DNA from: Theristus sp. LFF4_11
Taxonomy: Eukaryota; Nematoda; Chromadorea; Monhysterida; Xyalidae
NCBI GenBank assembly: GCA_030248135.1
Contig: JASANC010005150.1
Span: 1 to 64,000 of the forward strand
Direction: 5' to 3'
DNA: 64,000 nucleotides
The first letter of the stretch is position 1. The number at the start of each line of letters is the position of its first letter. Positions 46,384 to 57,700 of the stretch are shown here, in pieces. The position numbers and the translations under genes were made by a program. Below the pieces are notes generated by a model that was not told the origin of the DNA, made no database searches, and saw only the letters and a list, made by a program, of their open reading frames with translations.

Positions 46384-49300
46384 CGATTTCTTTTGCGCGC
46401 AGAACACGGCAAGTACGCGCGCAATGCGTATTTCTTCAATCTGTGTTTCATCGTCGAGAATCTCTCGCACGCCGACGTCGTCTACGAGTCGGTGATCCGA
46501 AAGTTGGCCGCCTACCTGGTCAGTCTGGAGAAGGAGGTCGAGCTGTTGTCGGACAAGCAACGGTCGCTCGGCAAATTGAAGTCGTTGATTCAGGCGATCT
46601 TCGATGGATTGAACAGCGAAGGTCAGTGCGCGTTCATGATGTTGTTGTTGTTAAGCGGCATTCATGAAGCAGTATTTAGTAACCGCGTTGCATTATTCAA
46701 TACATCGTAGCATTTTTATAAACAGTATTTAGTTTTGGCACTGCTACGCGTCACCAAATACTGTTTCATGAATAATGTCCCTGAACTCATATCTCGTCAT
46801 CCATCGGCACAGCGTGGCGCCGAGAGTTGCACGGCACTCTATTTTCCTGCAAGCTCCGCGAAAAATTCCACGGAACGACCGAGTAAATATGGCAGCTTTT
46901 GTTCAGGGTGCAAGGAGTGCGCGAAGTTAGAATGAAAGAAAAAACACGTTCAGACTTCAGAAACAAAAATGTCTGTGCTGCATGCAACATTCCGGTTTCA
47001 TTGCAAAGTCTGTACTGTACTGTATTCCTTCTACTTTTTTCCAGGCGAATGCTGTATTCCTGTGACCGAGCAAACAACGGTGAATTTGAAATTGTGTCAT
47101 TTCCCCGCTAGTCAGCAGACGCAAACGGATTTTAGTGGCCCTGGTGTGCCTCCGTATCTGGTTAGTCAATTCAGTTGTTTTCGTGATGGCACAGAAAACT
47201 TTCTGGGCAACGTTGGAATTCGGCATTCCGGGGTATAAGTACATTTTTTAATCTATCACGCTGATTGGCTGAATACTGTCGGTCTGCTGACCAATCAGCT
47301 GCATTGCGTTGCTTTGAAAATGATTCTTATGAACAGCGCTTTTATGGGTTGATTTATTCGCTATCTTTGAGGTTTGAAGCTGCCTCAATTGGTTTATTAG
47401 TTTCATTTATTTGCATTTGAGTTTGTGAAACCCCTTTTTCCCATTTTTTAAGGTGCCTGTCTTCAGTCGTCAGCCACCGATCTCAACACTGCCAAGTGAA
47501 ATGAACAAATTGGATTTGATCACGCATCGGGTGAGGTGACGTTTAGCCTGTAGGTTTGGTAACTAGCTTTAGATCTCCACATTGTCGACAACACACAACA
47601 TTGACTGAGATGAAACGAAACCACCTTGGTGTCGTGCACTTCGCTTCAAGACGCATTTTGGGACACTCACGCACAACTAGGGTTGGTAAAAAACCGGTTT
47701 TTTATATTGCCATGATAAAAAAACGTTTTTTTCCGTTTTAAAACCGTTTTAAAACCATAAAAAACCGAATGCTTCCCAGCTCTTAAACTTTCCAGAACTT
47801 GGCTTCTTGAACTCAAAATAGGAAATACATCAAAATTAGTGATTTTGAGCAGCGTAAAATGCTGAGCAGTTCAGTTCGACACAGTTCACTGCACCGTTTG
47901 TTCAAAAATATTACTTCTACATTTTATCAATCAAACGAAGAATTGTGATTTTTGACCACGAAGTTTGAAAATTTTTAAGGTAAAAAACCGGTTCTTTATT
48001 TTTTCAAGAAAAAAACTGGAAAAAAAACCGGTTTTAAAACGGAAAAGAAATCGGTTTTTTTCCTGTGCCAACCCTACGCACAACCACAACAACCAAGAAC
48101 CCACCTCACCCCTGGTGTGCTAAAATACTCTCTAAGGCAATTTGCTTGCTTCATAAAAAAATTTAAAAAAGACGCTCGTTTCCAGATCGCACCGCTCATC
48201 GACGGCCGGCGGAGTGTGGCTGAAATCTCGTCGTTACTTTTGATTGACGTCGACTTGGTGGCGCGTTGTGTGCGAAACATGCTGCACCAACAGGTCTGCT
48301 TGGTTGGCTTTTGACGTGCTGAATGCTGATTGGCTGCTCAGATTGCGTCGGGCAGCGCTGATTGGCTGCGCTTTGTACCGAACAACGTAGTCGCATGTTT
48401 GTGTCTCCTTCCAGGTCGTCGTTTTATTGCCTGTGATTCAGTATTGTGACTGCTACGTCGCCACACAGGGTCTCGCCGATTTCCACAGCGATTCGCTGCT
48501 TCAAACGGTTTGGGTTTTTTTTATAATTCTGTCTATATAATTTTATATTTTTTATAAGTCTGCAAATTCTGTAAATCCGTTATTTTTTTCAGCAATGCCA
48601 AGAGTTCGTAGCCCTCCGCACGTTGGACGACAAAGCACCATTGCCAACAAAATGCGACATTTTTCGACTGCTCTGCAGTTTGCAGGTTTTTTTCAAACGT
48701 TTCTATGCGGTGTTATGTTATAGTTCCTGTGTGTGGTGAAAATTTAGAAAAGTGCCGTGCACTGTTCAATGCCATTCGCTGATTGGATGCATTTAGAATG
48801 ACAGTGTGTTGATTGGCTGAACCTCAATTCCAGTACACAGCGTGGTTGGCGTTCTGTACGCTTTTCTGGGTTAGCCCTGGCGTAAAACAGCGCCTAAAAT
48901 TCCCAACAACAACAAACTGTAAATGTCGACATTGTCGTTTGTTGAACTGTCCTTCCAGCACGGCCTTTCGCTGTCCTCGTGGTGTCTGAGGTTTCGCCCC
49001 CGGGAGCAGGGGGTGCACGAGCGGAGACTGATCGAGTTTGGTCTGTTGCAAAAGTGGCTGCGAAAAGTCGCCGTCTATCCAGTGTTTGCTGGTGCGGGTT
49101 TTGTCTATTTTGGCTATAGGATGCCTTTTTAGCAGATTTTTGATGAAACACGGATAGCACATACTCTACAGCTACTTTGAGTTCAGGTTTCTCGTGAAAT
49201 GCGTGCGCAATCTGTCAAAATAGTGTGTGGTTTCACAGTCTACAAATTTTAAAAACACACAGGCACACACAGGTATTACAGCAGCGCACGTTTTTTGTGC

Positions 49301-49605
49301 CTGTGTGTTTGTTTGTGGACTGCGCAACACCAGTGTGTTATAACCGAATGGGCTGTGTTCAGACACTTGGAGTTGATAATAAATAACCTTTTAAGGGTCA
49401 GACAAAGGAACTTTCAACAAGATAAATGATCAAAAACAGCTTTAACGATACTGAAGGTCGTGACGGCAGAACACGCTCGGCCTTCGAGATGTACTGTGAT
49501 GGGTCGCACAGTTTGGACGAGATTGCTTATCGATTCGGGCACTACCCGGGCGCTCTGTGCAAGACGCTCAATGCAGACGAGAAATATGTGATGTTGGCGA
49601 AATGA
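45512..49605 (+). CDS. NPRL2: NPRL2, GATOR1 complex subunit
   Basis: Ten exons (45512-45661, 45908-46043, 46403-46621, 47045-47160, 47453-47530, 48186-48293, 48415-48507, 48593-48685, 48959-49091, 49457-49605) give 424 residues with all phases agreeing. GATOR1 is a GTPase-activating complex for RagA/B that turns TORC1 off when amino acids are scarce. The longin-like N-terminal block (FADFDPHIGPVLVHQ, then LKIIGFPVGLEHGKYARNA) and the later winged-helix parts (IAPLIDGRRSVAEISSLL, FDIFRLL-like segment, LIEFGLLQKWLRKVAVYP) line up with the animal family. The C-terminal CDGSHSLDEIAYRFG matches its CHSYDEI block. The human protein is 380 residues. The excess is mainly an Ala/Ser-rich N-terminal lead of about 35 residues. 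Several donors are weak (GTCTGT after exon 2, GTCAGT after exon 3) but are fixed by phase and homology. Confidence 0.95.
46235..46384 (+). mobile_element. Short retroelement-like insert with (CAA)n tail in NPRL2 intron 2
   Basis: The phrase GACGCAGCTCCCACACAGCG, followed by GAGCCCGCTCGATCGGCC and a run of about 20 CAA triplets (46323-46384), recurs with a short tail at 24424-24530. This suggests a SINE. The tail ends 18 bases before the exon 3 acceptor. Confidence 0.65.
47677..48076. mobile_element. 400-bp hAT-type MITE in NPRL2 intron 5
   Basis: The ends are TAGGGTTGGTAAAAAACCGG and its imperfect inverse, ending in GTGCCAACCCTA. The 8 bases CGCACAAC occur on both sides (47669-47676 and 48077-48084), a target duplication of the hAT size. 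Partial relatives are near 33908 and 62376-62480. Confidence 0.85.
48849..48915 (+). mobile_element. 5'-truncated SINE
   Basis: Its body (GTTCTGTACGCTTTTCTGGG, then GTTAGCCCTGGC) and ACAACAACAA tail match the 3' part of the SINE at 41336-41513. It lies in NPRL2 intron 8. Confidence 0.6.
49240..49345. mobile_element. Family-A palindromic MITE in NPRL2 intron 9
   Basis: AAAACACACAGGCACACAC on the left and TTGTGCCTGTGTGTTTGTTT on the right form a hairpin with the AACACCAGTGTGTTATAA end typical of the family. Confidence 0.7.
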
Positions 49606-51305
49606 CGCTTTTTTAAACTTAAAAATTGTCCACTTTTGCGGGTTGTTTTGACGAAATGATAAACGGGTAACTTTTGAGTGGTTGTTTGCTGATTTTTTTC
49701 TGGCGGATTTTGTTTTTTGTCGAAATTATAAAAAGCTATACAGGCAGCTCAACAGTAATTCAGTGAAATCACCAGTTACCGTATTCTTTAAAACGGATTT
49801 TCGATAAAAAGTTAAAGGAACTTTACTTTTAGTTCGCACAACACACAAAACGTTTAAACGTTCAAAGACAAAAACAGCAATATTCAGAACACAATATTCA
49901 TTTTTTATTCTTTCCATCGAAATTCGGACAGAAAAAAAAACAGAATGTTTTTGTTGACTGATCGCAGCCTGTTCGTACAGTTCATTCTCGTCCCGTTAAA
50001 CAAAAGTGAAAACGAAACAAATTTGGTTTAGTGTTTTTTTACATTTCGAAAATTCATTTCCGTGTTTCACGCCCTTTTGGTTTGGAATAATGAATGTCAA
50101 CAATTAGGCAGCGGCAATTTGAACTTGATTAGAAAGTCGAAAACGAAAACCGGTAAATAAGTGAACGAAAACCCGTGGGCCTTAACCAGTTTTTAAAATT
50201 TTCGGTATATGCGTACGGTTCTACCGTATGTTTGTTGGGTGTTAATGTGTGTACGTTACAGCTTACTGACACTTTAGTGAGAAGAAATTATTTCATTGAA
50301 AAGGTAAAATAGGAAAAACTGGAAGAAGTCAAATAAAGTTTTGTGATCATCTGCACAATCAAAGACGTGTGCTGCAAGATCGTGTCGAGATTCAGTACGG
50401 CAGATACCGTAACCAAAGTGTTCGTGGGAGTTTTGCACATTTTATTATGCACAGTTATTATCACTGCTGGTCAATGTTGTTTTTCCAGATTGATTCTGAC
50501 ATTCAGATATTGAACGAGCAAATTTAAAAATCGTATGCGAACGTTGTATTTGAGAACTTCCGCGCAAATTTGTACATTAAAATGTACATATCAAGTAATT
50601 TAACGCACGCATTAGTGACAGAGATAGGAACAGTGTGGCGAAATCTTGAAAAAAATTTTAAAAAATACGGTATGCGGTGAAACCTGCATTACTTTTCCAG
50701 ATGATTTGTTTCAGTTTGTTATGTTGTCTTGGAAGTCCGAACCTAACAAATTTTGTCATTAACTGTGAGAAATACGGGTTTTTTCTCACGCAAGATTAAG
50801 AGTTGCTTTAACAAATACTTTTTGTGGATTTAAAACTAGAATCCAAAACTGGTAAAGTGAGGAGTTTAATCAGGAACAATGACATCTTGCTCACGAACGG
50901 TCTACTAACAACACCGTTTTTTTTTTGTTGTTCCACTTCGTTTTCAATGTCAGCGACATTTGACATTCACTTTTAATGGCCTTTTACTATTCTCACTATA
51001 ATTTTGCGCAGAAATTAGAAGTTCACTATTCCATATCTTGGGTGTATGGGCTAATATGGGCATCATGTAAATTGTCACAAACTCGGTGAATTTTTTTTCA
51101 AATCATAAAGTTCAATCTCATTTTCATCAAAAGAAAGTCATTATTTTTTTCTACTGTCCAAAATTTCCCCTAAGCCAGTTTTTTTTGGTTTAATTCGCTG
51201 AAATTTGCCACGTTTTATGGTTTTAGATTTTCGTATAAAAGTCAAACATTATTTTTCAGCTGAAACAGTTCGTGACATCCAGAGTCGGAAATTTCAACAA
51301 TCGCA
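49606..51305. other. NPRL2 3' region and promoter of the ShKT gene
   Basis: A candidate NPRL2 polyadenylation signal is at 50332-50337. Otherwise AT-rich with no supported exon. The right end carries the promoter of the next gene. Confidence 0.5.
51234..51265 (+). promoter_or_regulatory. TATA-like box and possible leader acceptor of the ShKT gene
   Basis: TATAAAA at 51234-51240 lies about 70 bases before the start codon. ATTATTTTTCAG at about 51249-51260 could be a start-site neighbour or, in a nematode, a spliced-leader acceptor. Confidence 0.45.
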
Positions 51306-53773
51306 ATGAAGTTTTTTATTTTCGTTTTGCCGGTATTTTTTATGGCAGTTAAGGCAGTAGACCTCCCAGACCTGAAGCTCCCCCTTGACGGCCAATTTCC
51401 TCCAGCTCCAGCGCCTAAAAAGGCCCCGCTGAAGGAGCTCTCTGCACCGGGCGCAAAGCCTCCCGCCCCGATACCCGTCGTCATCAAACCCCCGGCACCG
51501 GCACCTTCGAAACTGTCAAAACCGATCAAGCCCCCGAGCAAGCTGCCCCCAAAATCTCCGTCACTGCCAGAGGAGTCCGTCGAAGAGTCGGTCGAGCTCG
51601 AGGTCGAAGTGTTGCTAAAAGGTTCCGAATCCCCGTTGCCACAACCGGTGGAGCTCGAGAAGCGCTCACCACCCCCGTTGCCTGTTGTCGTGAAAAAGGT
51701 CGCTGCACCACTGAACAAGGACTCCAATGAGGAGGTAGCATTATCGGCTGAAGATCTGGATCTATCGCCTGAGCCGTCTAGCCCCGAAAAGGAGCAATTG
51801 TCTGTCGTGAAACGTACCCCGGACGCATTGTTCGCCGGTCCCGTGCTTGCGGGTCCCTTGGCACCTCTTGGCGTACCCTCAAAACCGGACCACCTGTACG
51901 TCCCGCCGCCACCACAGCCGCCTCCTCCAAATCGAGTCACTTATCTTCACCCGGCCTCTCCCCTTCCCCCACCCCCGGTCGGTTACGGACCGCCGCCACA
52001 CTTTAGGCCTGTTGCCCCGCAACCACCGCCGTTGCCACCAGTGTTGCCCCCAAAGGTCCGTTTGTTGGATTGTTTTTAGTTGTTCAAAGAAGAAAACCTG
52101 TTTTTTTCCTCTAGTTGTTTTCTGTGGAACTGAGGTTGTCCTATTTGGCTGATAATTTGGCTTGCGCTAATTGTGACACTCGAAAATATTTCTGTTACCA
52201 TTGAAAACTGCTTACAGTCGAAATCTAAATTATAGGAATCAGGTGATTGGTTGGTGATCACGTTCACGATGCATGCTTTCTGTGCAGAGCAGACTCCGCC
52301 CCCACAGCGCACAGAAATGCCTGCACAGAAAGCCTGCATCACATGGTCATCATCATCAACCAATCAGCTGATTCCCATAAATTACAGTTCGACTGTGTGT
52401 AACAACATCGCATGAGATGGGAATGATTATTTCCATTATTGAAACCAGCATTCGTTGACCACAGGAGCAAATTATTTTTCGACCGGGGGTTAACTGTGCT
52501 AGTTGAATTGATTGAAACCCATAGACTGACATTTCTAAGTCTTTCAGTCCCCGATCAAGTTTACCTTTCTTTGTATCTTTCATCAAAGTTTTCTCATTTT
52601 CCACTCTTCTCAACAGCCAACACCGATCACTGGTCCGGAGCCGGTCCCGGGCGCCGAGTCCTGCACGGACTCACAGAGCCTCTGCGAGTTCTGGTCGGAA
52701 TTGGGCGAATGCGTCGCGAATCCAATCTACATGAACAACCTGTGTCCACACTCCTGTGGACGATGTGGCCCGAAGGTGCGTTTTATGAAATGGGATTTTT
52801 TTGGGGTACGGTTGGTTTTTTAGGAAGTTTTTTGGGTGATTCTCGTTTCTGTCATGTCACGCGCCAATGACTAGTCTATCTGCCATAAGATTGGTTCAGC
52901 ATTTTCAGTATATTTCTACAAACTCTATTCCGTGTCTGTATGTAACCCAATTTTTTTGCTGAATCTCCTTCACCCGATCCCTTTCTTTCTCCTTCCGTGG
53001 TCCCGACTCCCGAGACTCAATGCGCGCACAGATGGGTAAACAGACTCATGCGTGACGCGGGAATTCAAATTTGGCAGGGATCAAAGTTAGGGATCGAAGT
53101 CCCCTAACTAGAACCGAATCACTTGGCTATTTTGAATTGCCACATAACGATTGAGACAGTTGCTTTCTACGTCTGCACACGCATTGAGCCGCGGAACCAA
53201 AAAAAAAATTGATACTACGGAATGGCCGATTAAACATGGCGGCTTTTTTCAGGATGCAAAGAGCGCGCGAAATTTGAATAAAAAAAGACGTTCAGAAACC
53301 CAATTGTCTGTCAAATTTGACGTGTCTTTTTAAACGAATTGATTCTTCGTGCGCTGCTGTTCATTCCTTTTCACTTGCACACACGATTGGGAATTATCTT
53401 GGCATTTCTGAAAAAGACAACTCCTAGTCTGCGACTGATCCCGCCTTGATGGAGAATCTAAGGGCTGCCTTATTTATTCGGTCATACTATACTTTTGCGC
53501 TTGAAACGAGTGGGACACATGTATGGCGCATAACGATTTATCTGAACTTTTTCTTTTTCGAAATATGAGAGAGGTCATCATCGAAGAAAAAAAAGTTTCA
53601 CAACCCCTTCCACAAGATGCAAAATGCGATAAGCGCGTGCTTTTTTTGTTTTCCAGGTTCGCCTCTGCGCGGATTCGAACCCGCACTGTCGTGCGTGGGC
53701 CGGACTGGGCGAATGCATCGCTAATCCCGGCTACATGAATGTCTACTGTAAACATTCGTGTCGGCAGTGCTGA
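51306..53773 (+). CDS. Secreted proline-rich protein with two C-terminal ShKT domains
   Basis: Three exons (51306-52055, 52617-52775, 53657-53773) give 341 residues with a stop right after the last cysteine. Residues 1-17 form a signal peptide (MKFFIFVLPVFFMAVKA). Residues 18-250 are low-complexity, rich in Pro, Lys and Val, with repeated PPAP, KPPS and PPPPP runs and an acidic middle. ShKT domain 1 (266-300) and domain 2 (307-341) each have the six-cysteine pattern C-D-C-W-GEC-N-YM-C-SC-C (for example FWSELGECVANPIYMN and AWAGLGECIANPGYMN). ShKT domains are short modules common in nematode secreted proteins. Some bind ion channels in cnidarians, but here they are more likely structural or matrix-related. 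Domain pairs on separate exons suggest exon duplication. The donors GTCCGT and GTGCGT keep phase 0. Confidence 0.88.
52214..52397. mobile_element. Family-C palindromic MITE in ShKT gene intron 1
   Basis: The ends CAGTCGAAATCTAAATTATA and TAAATTACAGTTCGACTG are inverted, with inner GGTGATTGGTTGGTGATCA and ATCAACCAATCAGCTGATT. Confidence 0.8.
53216..53491. mobile_element. TA-type MITE in ShKT gene intron 2
   Basis: TACGGAATGGCCGATTAAA at the left end and TTTATTCGGTCATACTATA at the right are inverted relatives. It is highly similar to 16433-16690. Confidence 0.8.
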
Positions 53774-54778
53774 AAGCGAATTGTGTGGCGTTAGAACAGC
53801 GTTCAGTATGCTTTATGTCAACATTATGTCAACGTTAGTGCAATATTTTTTCTCTCGTTACGGTAGTCAGTAGGTCTTTGCGACTTCGTGGTATTTTCTG
53901 CTCAAACTTTCCTTTTTTATCCTGATATTAAAACCACTATCACTCTTTATGTTTATACTGGTTTCATGAGCGGACTGGTTCTAATAAGCCGACTCTTCAC
54001 TCTTTGCTCACCACTGTTATGTGCGCTTTTTATGCATAAAGTTTTCTTGGTTTAAGAAATAAATTTATTTTCAGTTTTATTTTTTCGCTGTCGAAAACTG
54101 CATTTCATGAAATCTATTATACTAAAAATACATAAATGTTCCCGTGCAAGGTTCTCTTCGTGATTGTCCTTCGATTTGTGATTGTGCATGTTGTGCAAAG
54201 CAGTCTTTCAAAAGTTAAAAGTGCGATTACACGTTTAAAAGTTTTAACCGGTTTTGTGCTTGACATACAAACTTATGCAAACGACTTTATTTTTAATATC
54301 TGATTTTCACACTCCGACAATAAAACAAACACCGATATGAAAAATGAAAACAAGCTGAAACGAAATTTCCAACTGTAAAACAGAAAAAAATTAGAAAAGA
54401 TCAGAACACATCATGAAACTGTCCTTTGAATATCTGTGTATCGACTTGTCAACGTCAGTAAAGAAGCATTCATGAAGCAGTATTTGGTGGGCATGCTGGA
54501 ACATAGCTATGCGTCGCTAAATATTGCTTCATGAATGTCGCTTCAAAGTTCACGTATTTCTGCTTCACAAGGTTAAAAAAAATACAACAACGGTAACCAA
54601 TAAACATAAAGAACCATAACAGTCAACTTCGTACTGTGTGTATCATTTTGCAATGAGAACCAAATATTTCGAATGCTAATTGGGTGCACATGAAACATCA
54701 AAATTTCACCAGAAAACCGTTGATGATAACAACCAAACAAAAATCACACAGTCCAACAACGGTTGTTAATCATTTAAA
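53774..54778. other. Convergent intergenic region
   Basis: It separates the ends of two convergent genes. A candidate polyadenylation signal for the ShKT gene is at 54058-54063. A small hairpin (CATTCATGAAGCAGTATTT ... AAATATTGCTTCATGAATG) lies at about 54467-54538. No coding was seen. Confidence 0.5.
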
Positions 54779-57700
54779 TCAAAGCCCTTCATAAATTTGC
54801 GTCCCCGGAAAACACTCGTCATGCATCGAGACGATTTCTTTCCACCGATCCTGATCCAAACGTGGGTCAGTCTAGAAAAAAGTAAAGCTTTTTGTCAAAT
54901 TTTTTCTGACTTTTTCAAATTTGGTGCCTCCGAAAGTCCTTGCCGGAATACCGAGCATTTTTGGCTTTTTTCAGGTGACATTTAACGCACCACAGTGACA
55001 CGACACGGCTTTTTGCCAGTGTGTTTGTGCGGTGGAAACTGCGCGACATCGAAAAAAACAACAAGTGTGTTTGTTATGAAAAGAAAAAATCCGCTTTTTT
55101 GTGCGACATTGTAGCCAGATACACACGCATCATACAAACTGCATGAACGGAAAAGCACAATAATGCAACGAAGTAGTTTTCACCTTGTCAAGAAGCTTTT
55201 TGATCTCCACTTGATTCTGATAGCAATGCCAAATCGCATGTTTCCGCTAAAAATAAAGAATTAAATTTGTAAAAACAAAACTACCGCTCATCTTCAAGCA
55301 ATAATCTTCACAGAACACTGGTCGGTTGGCTGAAGGTCTAGCTATACTGACGAATGCTGACGTACGTTAGTGGCAGTAGTGTAAAAATTGGCTTTAAGAC
55401 GCTATGTGAAAGCGACCAATGAACACGCAATTAACAAATCAGTGCAGAAACATGCACAGAGCAGATTCCTACCGAAGACGTTATACTCTGTTATAAACAC
55501 AGCAGTGCTACAAAGGCACAAACAAACACACAGGCACACAATACGACAATACACCATTGCGTATACTGTACAGGGTGTCCCAAAAAAAACATAACAAAAG
55601 TAAATGGCTCGTGCGGCCGACTGGTTGCACGTGAAGCCGTGAAATTTGAAACACTTTTAGAAAAAAGGAACACATTTTGTGTGTCCAAATTTTATCCCGA
55701 AATTCCATTTTTTCAATAATATTTTAGCAGAAATGCGTAAAAACTCAAAAATCACCTAACTTCAGCATTTTGACTCAGGATAATCATCGTTGTCGTCATC
55801 GAGATTCACATATGACAGTGGCGCAAGTTCATCTTCAGCTTCGTCTTCACTGATCTCATCAGGTTTTCCCTCTCGACCCGTTAGTTTTACTTTTTTCAGC
55901 TGGTCAATGTCTTTTTCATTGTTCTCAATGATTGCCGACATTCGGTGTTCGAAATTGATGAGCAATTCTGGTGCAGCGCCCGATCATCGTTGATTTTTTG
56001 CACACCACTGCGAATTTTGGTTTTCAAATTGTCGAAAATGTTGGGCGCCGAACGGTACACAATTTCCTTCAGGTGCCCCAAACCCATAAGTCAAGAGGAA
56101 AATTGAAACAAGTGCGCGAGTGGCTGTCGGCGTCGTTCGGTGACCGCTGGATCGGCCGCATGGGCAGAATTGAATGGCCCGAGAGGAGTCCGGACATGAA
56201 GCCTTTGACTTCTGCGTTTGGGGGCATCTGACGGATAATGCGGGACATTTTCGGCGCCCACCACTGCAGCGGTGAGAGAAAAAAATCATCGATGATCGGG
56301 CGCTGCACCAGAAAGTGATCATCAGTTTCAAACATCGAATGTCGTCGTTCATTGAGAACAATGGAAAACACATTGAGCAGCCGAGAAACATGAAACTGAA
56401 CGACCGTGAGCATGAACATGATGACATCAGTAAAGTTGAAGCTGACGATGAGCTTGTGCCACTGCCAGATGAGATTCTCGATGACGACAATGATGTTTAT
56501 CTTGAGTCAAAAAACTGAATTTAGGTGATTTTTGAGTTTTTACGCATTTCTGCTAAAATATTATTGAAAAAATGGAATTTCAAGATAAAATTTGGCCACA
56601 CAAAATGTGTTCCTTTTTTTCTAAAAGTGTTTCAAATTTCACGGCTTCACCTGCAACCAGTCGGCCGAACGAGCCATTTACTTTTGTTATGTTTTTTTTG
56701 GGACACCCTGTATGTGTGCCGGTGGTGACTGTGAGGTATAACAAAAGCCAAAAACCACACAATCAATTCCGAATTCCCAACCATGCTTGACGGTTTATCG
56801 GAGACTTTCCGATTGCACACACCACAGTCGGCCGTTTTGCTGTTTGGAATCAACGCTGGGTAGTAAGACGACATTGACGGCGAGTCGATCGAGGAGATCG
56901 AAAACAAGCGGTAAATAGCATTAAAGAAATGTTACAAATAGTAAAGAGTGTTCGTTTAAACCTGTCACGCTGTTTCGTAGAATGCAGAACCTGCGAAACT
57001 TTGAATTACAGTGAGAATGAACGAATGAATCGTGTTTGGTTGACATGAAACACAGCTTTTTATTTCAGGTAAATTGTGTTTCCTTGACACCCCGATTGCG
57101 TTCTTTTCCTCTTTGGCTCTCTCCTGTAGTCGGTGTAAAAAGTGGCAGGTTTAAAAACAACAACCGTACTGTAGTGGAACTGTAAATCGTGAGCAATCAG
57201 CTGATTGGCTTCTCCAGTGATGAAATCATCAGCCAATCAACATGCCGTGATGCACACAGTTCACATATGCATCATCGTAAATGTTTCACAGCATTTATGT
57301 AACAGCAGCAGTTTCTCAACTTCATCGGTATCAACAGATAAGCCGAGAAAAATAAAAAAAATCAAAAAACAAAATATTTCTCTCACCGATCGGCGACTAT
57401 TCGAAGCGTTTCGTTTCCTGGCCGTCCGGCTGATGTTTCGTTGTTCGTACTTCACCTCCTCGTAGTCCTCGTCGCTGTCGTCATCATCACCATTGTCATT
57501 GTCATCGTCACTGTCAATCAACGAATTCGCACGATCGCCACGACGCTCGTCTTCATACGCGTCCACGCCACGTCTTTTCGCTGTGAGGCAGACAAAAGAC
57601 AATTCAAATACGTTTGGCATGTTTGGAGACAATATGAATTTTTCTGCAGCTTTGTGCATTATTGAGTGCGTGGTATTCAGACTGGAACTTTACTAATAAT

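Noticed and set aside
46006..46710. Plus-strand frame with a polyglutamine run joined to NPRL2 exon 3
   Set aside because: The run is the (CAA)n tail of a retroelement in intron 2. Splicing from 46043 to 46403 restores the conserved NPRL2 sequence without it.
51242..51940. 232-codon minus-strand frame rich in Gly and Ser
   Set aside because: It is the reverse reading of the proline-rich exon of the ShKT gene, which has a signal peptide, proper splice sites and two recognised domains.
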